Source: Pezizomycotina sp. ARF18 | Lineage: Eukaryota; Ascomycota | Reading direction: 5' to 3' | Assembly (NCBI GenBank): GCA_002224055.1 | Contig: AZLU01000074.1 | Coordinates: 114,223-178,222 of the forward strand | DNA length: 64,000 nt | Part shown: positions 45,873-61,079 of the stretch, piece after piece | Numbering within the stretch: the stretch's first letter is position 1 | Layout of the letters: each line of letters opens with the position of its first letter | Position numbers and translations under genes: made by a program | Notes under the pieces: generated by a model | What the model was told of the DNA's origin: nothing | Databases searched by the model: none | What the model saw: the letters and a program-made list of their open reading frames with translations, nothing else

Positions 45873-48800
45873 ATGCCTCCGACCTCCATACCTGTCTGGC
45901 AGGAAAGTGTTGAAGTACGCGTCGAACTCACGCAGCAAGGTAAATATTACACAAAAACACGCTTCTTGAGTTTTGTTTGTTTGTTTTAAAAGTCTTTATT
46001 TAATGCGCGTCCTTATTGCGTTTGCCGTAGGGCTCGCTCACTCTGAAACGATAAAATTCTGCAGATATTGAAATCCTCTACGAAATTGTCACTTACGCTG
46101 CGGAAATACCTGAAACTACGCCTTGGAATGCGCTATTCAAAGCTTACGATGGCGTCCTTCGAGCTCGTGAGATCGACCCAGGACAGGACGATGTGTGCTT
46201 CCGATTTCTCATGCGGATGGCGGAGATGCAGCGTGGTACCTGGTTCGAGAAATATGTTGCCCTTTTACAGGTACGAATAGTCAGGCCCTTTTTTTCTTTT
46301 TCTTTTTTTTAAAATTTTTTTTCGGGAGAACATCAGTAGAGAGTGGAGGTAGATTTATCTCAGCTTTCATGAAATTTTGGCTTCCATCTGCCTGAATTTG
46401 CGCTTAAATTTACCTACTGCCGCTTAGAGATGGGGTTATCCGATACCGGAGTTTGAGGATGCGTGGGGCGAAGAAACGATTTCGGTTAGACAGGCCAACC
46501 GACTCATCTCGCCTCCGCGGCGACCTCCCCGGATCGCATCGAGTTCCTCTGTGCCACCCCAAGACGAGAAAACGGAAAATCGAAGGGTGTCGAACGGGCG
46601 TCATCATGGGGCTGTACGATCCGCCCTCGTATCGGTGACGAACGGTTCACCCCGAGTTGGCAGCGCAGCTAGAGCGAGAGCCATCTCCTCGAGAGACCCG
46701 CATTACGAAGAGGAGCAGCGGCGACGCCAGCGCGAAGCGACGAAGGCCGAGTTCGCATTTCCTATCAATGCATTTCAAACGGTGAACACTAACTCGTCCG
46801 TTGGATTCACTTCCCAAGAGGAAGACGTGGTCTCTTCCTCGACGCTACCCGAATCCTCCCCGTTAGCATATGCACCTCCTTCCTCCCCTCCACCTCGTAT
46901 TCAACACCGTATTCCTCGTTCCTCCTCCCCTAATCGTCCTCTTCCTCAACGTCCTCCGCAACATCACTTTACGACCCCTCTACGAGAATACACCTCTGTT
47001 CACGATTTTATCTCTTCGGACCACGACGACGCTGATGATGCCACGCAAGACCAAGAAACGGCTTACACTGAAGCATTACCTCCTATACGATCGCAACGGG
47101 AATACATACAGGCCGCAACCAGGGCCGCAGAATTCTATAATATTCGACTTCGCAACCTAATTTATCGCATGTTTCTGGCTGGAGGCAAAGAACAGTCAGG
47201 GTTCAACGCTATCACGAAGTGCAGGAAGAAGTTGCGAAAAGACAGGATCGACATGTGCTGTTATTGCAAACCCTAGAGCTATGGCGCGAAGGCGCTTACT
47301 GGAAAGGTGTTGAGCGGAGGCTTCTCGACGGAGGGAATTGGAAGTCATGCGGAAAGCTTTCGACATATGGAAGTCAAAAACGAAGGCGATTGCCGACAGA
47401 CGCGAAAGGGTAAACAATGGACTACTGATGCATAGATGCTTCTCAGCATGGCGGAAGCATGCCGTTGAAACGAACCGAAAAGTGAAATCCGTGCAACTCC
47501 GCGCATTCTTACACCTCTGGCAAAGGAAGCTCGAGGAGCGCCGAGTGGCACAGGCCCAAGCGGATCTCCTCTATCAGAGCAACTTGAAGTATAGGGCTTA
47601 TTGGACGTGGTATTTCCATTATTTTGGCTCCACAGTACCGCTCTATCACAAAGACCGATTGAAAAAACAGGCTCTGTGGAAACTGAGAGAGGAGCTAGCC
47701 GTTCGGCAGTCGCAAATCGCAGATGCGGAATACCACTACAATTCTGTGCTAGCACGGCGATGTCTGGTCGCACTCAAATCCACTTACAACAAACATAAAG
47801 AACAGGCAGAAGAAGCGGAACGTTGCCGTGAACGCACCCTAATTACCAATACTCTCGGCTACTGGAATAAGGCCGCCAAGCTTCAGCCTGCTGCCGACGC
47901 GATTAGGATCTGGTTAATGACCGCCTCACGTACGACTGTTTCAAACAATGGAGGGATAGAACCCAACAAGAAGTAGCAGCCAGGCAAGTCTACGAAATCA
48001 GGCTTCTACGCTCGACTTTCCGTCAGTGGGACATGGAACTTCGTGGTAGGGTTCTCAGAGCAAAAATCGATCAGAGAATCCTTACGGACGTCTTGTATAA
48101 TTGGATCCTACGCTGGAGGGGAAATCTCTTTGTCAGGGTGCAGAATAGGAGACTGCAGTCTGAAGGCTAAACGCTATGGTCGGTAAACTGCGCAGTCTCT
48201 CCTCGACCTACGGTCCGCTGGAAACCAGAGTGTTAGACATGCGTCAACAAAACGCACTGGCGACTGCACTATTGGCTTGGAGGAGTGCACGCCAGCAGGT
48301 GGTACCGGCTGAGGTTCAAGCAACGGAAGTTTATAGACGTGCGCTGTTACGTCGAACGCTTCAGACAATGTCAGCTAAGATGGAAATGATACGTCAAATG
48401 AACGAAGATGCAAAGGCTGCTGCGTTCTACGCTGCGACAAAGCCCGCTATGAAGCACTGGACAGAAAAGTGGAAGGAGACCTCAAAGAAGAGGATGAAGC
48501 AGCAGAGAAAGGTGGCTTATATACTCGTAATCCAGAAGCGGAATACAAACATTGCCCGACAGTGCTTACAGGCAATGCGAGACAAACTCGACCACGTTCG
48601 GGACTTGAACACGACCGCGGGTCATTATTCTTCCTTCGGCTCTGATGATGCTGTGCGAAAATACTTCAGCTCGTGGAGAAGTCAGGCCGAAGCCGTGGTC
48701 TCGAATTCGGAGATAGCAGAAAGTGTGTTCAGAGAACGGATACTGAGCTCGAAGTTGTCGGATTGGCGGTGGCAGAACAGCATCATAGAGCGCAAGAAAA

Positions 48801-49663
48801 CCATTCAGGAGACCTACAGTAATTTCCGCAAAGCGGACCAAATGAAGGAATTGCTCGAGCGATGGAGGTATGCGTCGTGGAACAAGACCAGTGCATTGAA
48901 TGGTCTAGGAGACAGATTCGTCGAACGCTCGAAACCCGCAGAAAGAAAAAGTACCTTCGGGGTTGGTTGCGTTTGCTAAGGAGCGTCAACACCAGCGCCA
49001 GCAACAAATATTCGGAAGCAACCGCCGAAATTTCTCGCCCGATGATGGCAACGACGATACCCATGGAGAGGTTCTAGACAGGCTCAGTCATCTTGAAATC
49101 AATGAATGGATCCCACCGCCGTTTTCGCCCGCTGCCGTACCCGGTACATTCGACGGAAGTCGAAGCATGGGTCGCTTCCCCACGGCTGCTGGGATTGAGG
49201 CTCCCATGTTTCCCAGTACTCCTGGCGGGAGGGCGGCCAGAACGCGGGCAATCATGTTACGTTCTGTTCCTCCGCGACCTCGCTTGAACTTGGCCGTGCA
49301 CAGTCAGCTGAACGGCATAAGATCGACGACACCTATTGGCACGCCATTGAAAAGGGGCTCTTTCGATCGGTCGGTGTCTCCGAGTTTAAATGCAGCCCAG
49401 AACGGCAGTCGAGGTAGTAGCCGTAACGCTGGAGGCGCTGTAACCGCAAATGGTAGGAACTTGAACTCGCCTTAACGAATAGTTCACGTCGGCAAAGAGG
49501 CAAGCACGACGCGGCGTCATTTACTACTTCAACGTCAAGGATACCTATATTTCAGCCTTCTACCTCTACAGCAACTACACTTGAGGTTGATCTTGATGAC
49601 GTAAGCGTCAACGGGAAGCTATCTTCTACGCAGGCTGATGTTGATGGTGTGGAGGGTCTGTGA
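45873..49663 (+). CDS. SFI1: SFI1 centrin-binding spindle-pole/half-bridge protein
   Basis: Sfi1 is a long helix that binds centrin (Cdc31) along its length and organises spindle pole body duplication. The start at 45873 (MPPTSIPVWQESVEVRVEL) is chosen because splicing at 45940-46064 joins TQQ to DIEILYEIVTYAAEIPE in frame; this N-terminal block matches fungal Sfi1. A second intron begins after YVALLQ near 46270 and ends before MGLSDTG near 46430. A Ser/Pro-rich linker with HPP-type segments follows (46550-47100). From about 47340 come the hallmark Trp repeats about 20-35 residues apart: FDIWKSK, CFSAWRKH, FLHLWQRK, YWTWYFHY, ALLAWRSA, MKHWTEKW, YFSSWRSQ, LSDWRWQN, LLERWRYA and LRGWLRL. A disordered C-terminal tail ends VDGVEGL at 49663. 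Many frame breaks occur between repeats. The call rests on the N-terminal block plus the repeats. Confidence 0.83.
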
Positions 49664-50134
49664 AGTCTTCTGAATCCTTTGAAGGAGGTTATTTATCTTT
49701 AAAAGAAAAAAGACGATATACCACGTTAGCGGGTTGTTGTCGGAGTTGCGCGTTTGGAGGCAATCTTGTTCCTGGTTTTTTGTCTTGTTTTTTGTTTTCT
49801 GTTTGGTCATGCTGAAATGTCTTGTATCTTCTTTTGGAAGTTTTCGATTCACTGTGAATAGTTCATTACAAAGCAATTATATGAGCGCCTTCTTCCGTTC
49901 TTCTACTTGTCCAAGTTTTTGAAAACATATTTCTTTGTAAATGTTCTCCCTTTTTGAACGCATCAACAATGTTTTATTCTAACAAAGCGTGTATATATAT
50001 TGCCAGCACCAGCAGTCCATGAAATGTCTAAGAGTCCTTTATTCATACAGATTCATACTGGTAGGGGTATCATCTTATAATAATATTATTGATTGATTTC
50101 ACGACCCAGTTTCTTTTCGTTCATCCCGAAACCG
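49664..50134. other. Convergent 3' intergenic region
   Basis: It lies between the stop codons of SFI1 (+) and the JmjC gene (-). AT-rich; no gene seen. Confidence 0.7.
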
Positions 50135-52557
50135 TCATTGTTTCTTTTTTACCTCTTCCATGCCATGGGCGGTTTCGACCTTTTCGGTATTCGCGCCTGC
50201 TTCCATCTTCGTTTCTTCTGTGACGACGTCGCTCATAGTCTTCCAAGCAAATCGCAAGCAGTTCCATAACTGCAAGACGTCTTCACGCTTCCCATCGTTC
50301 GTAGGAAGAGCTTTCCCCGTCCTTCGATGGGTAAACCGCCCTTTCCGCTTTTCGCCAGGTTCCTCCCTTCCTGCAACAAGCCTTCGCACACGTGAACGTT
50401 TTCGGAGGATAGGAAATCGACGGCTACCTTGATACAGCTGCGGACGTTGCGGACCTGGTGCGGACAACCTGCGGGGATAATGACGGCGTCGCCGGGGTTT
50501 TGAAAAATACGGTACGCGCGGACGTTATACGGCCCCTCCCGGAGCTTTGAGAGGTCTTCATCGGAGAGGTAGAACGTTTGCCGGTGGATTGGGTCGTCGA
50601 TTAGAGGATTCTTTGCGCTTAAATAATCGCGGATACCTGTAGCGGCGGATGGTGGAAATATATCCCACACAGCGCTGCAATTGCTGCTGGGACTTTGGGA
50701 GTCGTCATCCTCTGCGCCACTGTTTGGTTTTCGGATCTTGGGAACAGGTCCGAAGCGTAGACCATAAAATTAACAGCATCTGTGATGTCAAGGTGCAGGT
50801 TCGTGGTTCCTCCTGCTGCCCCATCTCCAAGGTATATATCTTCTTCCTTGACGGATCGGCCTCTGAACTTGCGGCTTTTTTCGCAACGAGGCCCTCTCCC
50901 GGAGCCGGATAAGCGTTATACATTTTCGGCCCCAGGTCCGGTTTATTCCAGTACTGGGCAACCAGCTCGCCACGTTCATCCACCCGTCCTCTTCATATAC
51001 CTTCCTCTCCACGGCAGCGCGTTTTCAAGTCGTTGAAGAGCTCCGGAAATGCAAATGCGAAGTCATCGGCCGGTGGCCAGTCCTTTAGCTTCAGACTCAG
51101 TGCTTTACGCCTTGCTTCGTCTCGAATCTCGATTCGTCGAAGCCGTCGAAGTATTTTTCGACGGTGGCTTGTAGATACCCATCGGATCGCCGCAGTCGTG
51201 TAAATAGCACTTTTCGTGGCCGTACCGTTCCTTGAAGAAGCTGGTGACCACTCTAGAGAAAAATGAGGTAGGCAGTCGGATAATACCAGTGGTCTTCCAC
51301 CAGGCGACACAACTCGCGAAATGCGACTTCATTCAGCCCATCCACGTTGGCCCATGGTACAGGTAGAAACTTTCCCCGTGGGAGTCATCGAGCTTGAACT
51401 TGCCCTCTGAATTATCGCAGGCTGTTGCTCTCCGTTCGCCTCGGATGCGCTTCGATCCACCTCTCAACGTCCTCCAACATGGATTGTATCTCGCCCTTCG
51501 CAGCACGCACCAGCAGCGCCATCTGCTCCTTACGTGCCGCCGTCTGCGCGAACACAGGTCGAAGCGCAGGCACTCGACCTCCGGGTCCACTCATCGTAAC
51601 AGTTCGGACAATACTCCTTCCCGCAGACGACGCAGATGTAATTAACCAGGAACACCGAGGCGGCGCAGGCATCACACAAAGACCGCTGGCCAGGTTGGGA
51701 TATTATCCGAACACCGGGGTCTAAAGGTCTCCTCGATATCTTCCTCTTCTTTCAAAGAAACTGGTCGTTTCTTTACTGGTTTCTGTTTCTCGTGCTCTCT
51801 TTCGTGCTTGAGGACGCGGCGGAAAGAGGTGCTATTTAGATAGGATGTAGACGCGTCTTGCTTTCTGATTCGGAATATGTGCGTTTGATTCCTTCTGATC
51901 CATTTAAGGTATTCCATTCAAGGTATTCTCCGTCCGAAGGTTTCCGACGAGGCAAAAGTCTTCAAAGTCGATGCTCTCTGGGTTTATTTTATCACCACCG
52001 CCGCCTCCTCCTCCTCCGCCCTTTCCGGTCTTTTGTACCTTGCTGTTCGGCTGCGAAACCTCATCCGCCGCCTTACGTTTCTTCGATATTTCCAACTGCG
52101 GTGTTTCGTTCTCCTTCTCTTCCGTCTTCGTTTCTAGCGAGTTGTTGCCGTCTTCTGCCGTGCCTTCATCTTTCGGAGCGGCGTCGTCCTCATGGGCAGC
52201 CTCCTCTTTTACCCTCCACGCCCTCAGTCCGTTAACATGCACCCGCCGGCGACGCACTGCCTGTCGGCGCAGTTCTGACATTGCAGGTGGCTGAAAGCCT
52301 TCTTGAACTTGTTCTGGTAGTTCCGGCACTGGCTCGTCTGGAAAAAAATGTGGCGCGGTGTGGGCTCTTGGCGACGTAGGTCACCCTCTCGCGCTCGCCC
52401 GAAGAGGTAGACGATATTTGATTCTGTTTACTCCTGCCTGCATTGCCGGTCTTCTTCGTGGCCGAAGGGGATAGCTGGGGCCGTTGCTCTTGCGTGATTT
52501 CGTTAGTGTTTGTTTGTCCGGATTTCGGTTCCTGGCGGAGGTTCGACGTTGCATTAC
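50135..52557 (-). CDS. JmjC-domain histone demethylase, KDM3-like
   Basis: An Fe(II)/2-oxoglutarate dioxygenase of the KDM3 type, which removes methyl groups from histone H3K9 in animals; the fungal substrate is inferred. Reading minus: an exon from about 52557 (after TTGCAG) gives a polar N-terminus, then a Cys-rich stretch (QCQNCADRQCV near 52270) and SIDFEDFCLVGNLRTENTL. A zinc-finger segment at about 51600-51680 reads CDACAASVFLVNYICVVCGK and CPNC. The JmjC core has TTNLHLDITDAVN, with the HxD iron ligands at 50793-50795 and 50787-50789, then VRAYRIFQNPGDAVIIPAGC. The distal histidine of CPHQVRN is at 50458-50460, and CIKVAVDFLSSENV follows. It ends with KREDVLQLWNCLRFAW and a charged tail at 50135. 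All three iron ligands are present. Several frame breaks occur; upstream exons may exist beyond 52557. Confidence 0.88.
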
Positions 52558-53131
52558 TGCAATAGAGGACTGTAAAAGGGTTACTGAGTAAGACGTAGTT
52601 CGGATTGATGGGCTAGTTTTTCTTGAGTATTTCCTTGCGTTCGATTTTTACCCCAAACAAAAAAAAAGAGTTGTTATATTCGTTTGGCAGCGCTCAACTA
52701 ATAAATTCAAAGGTTTGGGAAGGTTTTGGGGAAACGCGGCTTGCAAGGGGCTTGTCGGATGTCTGGCTGTCTTAGGTTTAAAACCGTTTTACTTCCCGCA
52801 GAGCCGCATCTAATACCTATCTTATATAAGTTTTTTCGGAGGTTAGAGAAGATGTTTCTCTGAAATTTGACTGCAAAGTAAAGCTTCCACAAGATGGAAT
52901 CAAAGGTTAATTTATTATGCAATCTTCTAGGGATAGATCAGTTGGTCAAAGATCATGGTTAGGTGATCGGCTTTAGAAACCGATAAGTATATTTGCTACT
53001 TTTTACGTAAGATGGGGTCAATTGGGTATTTGATGACCTGGATTAGAATGCCTTAGAAAACGAAAGTCAAGTGCGTGGAACAAATATTATTAAATATGCA
53101 TCCAAGTTTTGTAATGCTGTTAAAATGATCT
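52558..53131. other. Intergenic between PRP3 end and JmjC gene start
   Basis: Presumed promoter region of the JmjC gene (minus strand) and downstream region of PRP3. It contains TTCCCGCAGAGCCGCA at 52793-52808, an exact copy of a 16-mer in the RPA190/PRP3 promoter (55218-55233). A short frame at 52707-52922 has no support. Confidence 0.5.
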
Positions 53132-54914
53132 TCAATCAACTGCGTGCTCCTTGTTCTTTGCCAAGGTCCAATAATTATCCATCTTGTGTCGTTCCAGCAG
53201 TTTCTTAGCTTCTCCTTCGGTCTCACAGTTCTGCCACGTGAACTTCTTAAAAGTCCTGTTCTTCAGCTCTCCTTCCCAGACGAGTGTGCACTTGTTCTCC
53301 TTTACATCTCTACTAGTATCCGCATCAGTCATCCTCGAATCTGGATCAGCATCCGTAGCTTTGGAGGCACCGCTTTCGTGCCACTTGATACGGTTAACCA
53401 TAAGCTTGCGGTATTTTGTGATCGAATGGACGCCGCCTCCACAATAACAAGATTGAATTTTGGATTCACGATGCAAAGCCCACCAGGGCGTGCTGTTCCG
53501 CATTGGTTTTGATCTTGTAGCAGTGCTGACCGTTGGCAAGGCTTTCGATTCTGAACACCAGACAGTGTATTCCCTTGGCCAGGTCCTTCTCCTGGTTGTT
53601 GGCCAACTTCTCGTGCCTCTGATCCTTCGTCAATTTACGGTCCTCATTTTCCCTTTCGTGCTTCTCTAAGCGGGCGGCAATCTCCTTGTTGACTCTCGCT
53701 TCTACCGCCGTCGGGTTCTTGACAGCCTCTTCACCCAGCACTCTCATCATGTTCTGCCTCGTGAGCTTCGGCGGAGGAGCAGGGAGCAGGCCCAATTGGA
53801 TTTTCGACTGATGATCCTTGAGTTTCACCATGCGTGCATTCAACCGGACCTTCTTCTGCTCTTTCTTGGTGAGCGGTAGCGGCTTCGGAGCTGGTGCAAA
53901 TTTCTCCATCGGCGGCTCCAGGAGGATTGGATGCTGGATGTAGATAGTGATGATCGAATCCGGCGTATCGATTTTGACCTTTTCCGTACCGACATCGTCG
54001 TAAGTCTCGCATAAGCCCTGATCCCACCACTCAACATCCGGGGGCGGATCAACCAGGAACGCCCTATCGGTATCCATTTCCTCATCAATCCCCGCGCGCC
54101 TCGCCGCGTCTGCGATCCTCTTCTTCATCGCCTCCAGCTGAGCCTGGCGTCTCAATGCGTTGGCCTGCTCGATGTATTTACCCTTCTGGTTAAACACCAA
54201 CCCTTTCGAAACACGCGACTTTTGCTTCGATGCACCGGCTCCGAGGTTTGGGTCGTAGTAAGGGTTCTTGGAATTGTCTTCTTCTGGCTTCTGCAGCTCG
54301 ATCTGCTTCTTGGGCTTTTGGGCTGCGTGCGTCTGCTGCGGTAAAGGTTCGATACGTCGGTTCGCCATGGTCGTCGCAAATTTTGGGGGAATGATCTGCT
54401 GCCGGCCGCCACGCTTACTGGAGCCACTGCTACTGGTGTCTATGGACTCTGCCAGAAGAGCAGGGTGGATGCCAACGTCAAGCCCTCCTCTTGGTTTCGG
54501 TGTGTCGTCCACCGGCGCAGCTTCCGCTTGCCTTTGGAAATTTTGTTCCAGAGCGGGTGCCGGTGCCACGGTACCTGGGGGCTTGTTTACTGCTGCAGCA
54601 ACGCGAGCTTTCATTTCTGCCATCCTTCTGGCCATATCGGTCGCGGGGCTTGAGGCTGAGGCTGAGGCTGCTGGTGCTGGTGCTGCAGGTTTGGGTGCCC
54701 CGCCTCCTCCTGAAAGATTAGCAGCAATGGCAGTAGCCCTTGCGCGGGCTTCTTCTACCATCTTCCTCCTCTTCTCCTGTTGTGCCAGCAAAGCCGTTGC
54801 ACCAGCGGCGCCGGGCTGCTGCCGTTGCATTCCGTTGAGCCCATCGTTTCGTGGCCTCTTCGAGGGGAATCCCGATGGATCATCAGGCGATGGGCGCTTT
54901 AATGTTCGATCCAT
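53132..54914 (-). CDS. PRP3: U4/U6 small nuclear ribonucleoprotein Prp3
   Basis: Prp3 binds the U4/U6 duplex and joins it to U5 in the tri-snRNP, needed for spliceosome activation. The start at 54914 gives MDRTLKRPSPDDPSGFPSKR, then an Ala/Pro-rich region and a long charged helix. The PRP3 domain follows: VEWWDQGLCETYDDV, IYIQHPILLEPPMEKF, LPLTKKEQKKVRLNARM, KDHQSKIQLGLLPAPPPKL. The C-terminal DUF1115 ferredoxin-like domain reads CIVNPKFNLVIVEG and HSITKYRKLMVNRIKWHE, ending KNKEHAVD at 53132. The first 480 or so codons are uninterrupted, the longest clean frame in the window. Two frame breaks about 40 nt apart near 53450-53490 look like lost G's (GGGC to GGC-type changes). No intron is needed. 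Divergent from RPA190. Confidence 0.96.
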
Positions 54915-55136
54915 ACCGTCCCAGTTCGAGTTCTTCCTTGACGGAGCGAAGCAATCGATAGGCTCTACTTAAATAAATGCGAGGGGACGGTGATGATGGA
55001 AGAAGGATTGTTGAAATGGATAAGTGCTGAAAAGTGGGTGATTGTTTATTCTTTTAGAGGGGCGATGTTTTACAGGATAATTACTTTTAAAATGACACAT
55101 CATAAGCCAGCTTTAAAGTCATCTATAATATTATTA

Positions 55137-55171
<35 letters not shown>

Positions 55172-55418
55172 ATTGGATCCCTCTGGCCCAATTTAAAATA
55201 ACATAATCCAATTAAATTTCCCGCAGAGCCGCAAGGAAATTCTCAGACCGGGAAAAGATTTTGGCTGTAAAGCCAAAAAAAAAAAAAAAAAACCCTTTTC
55301 GCTCTTTTTAGTTTTTTTTTTTTTTTTTAAACCGACAGAAAGAAAACTTCAGACGATCCAAGAAAGTCTCGTCTAACGACATCACGACATCCGATCCCTC
55401 GAAAGAAAGCTAGCAACA
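54915..55418. promoter_or_regulatory. Divergent promoter of PRP3 and RPA190
   Basis: A 504-bp space separates the two start codons, so both promoters must lie here. It contains a poly(T)-poly(A) junction (55137-55172), the 16-mer TTCCCGCAGAGCCGCA (55218-55233), a perfect 8-bp inverted repeat with a 4-nt loop (55259-55278: TTTTGGCT / AGCCAAAA), an A run and a T run (about 55314-55328). Poly-A/T tracts are known to exclude nucleosomes in fungal promoters. No TATA box is obvious. Confidence 0.55.
55137..55172. repeat. Poly(T)-poly(A) junction
   Basis: About 15 T pass directly into about 21 A in the middle of the PRP3/RPA190 promoter. It can fold as a T:A hairpin. Confidence 0.75.

Positions 55419-61079
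<5,661 letters not shown>

Noticed and set aside
54268-54972. Plus-strand open frame of 234 codons
   Set aside because: It is the antisense shadow of PRP3, whose minus-strand protein is conserved and clear.
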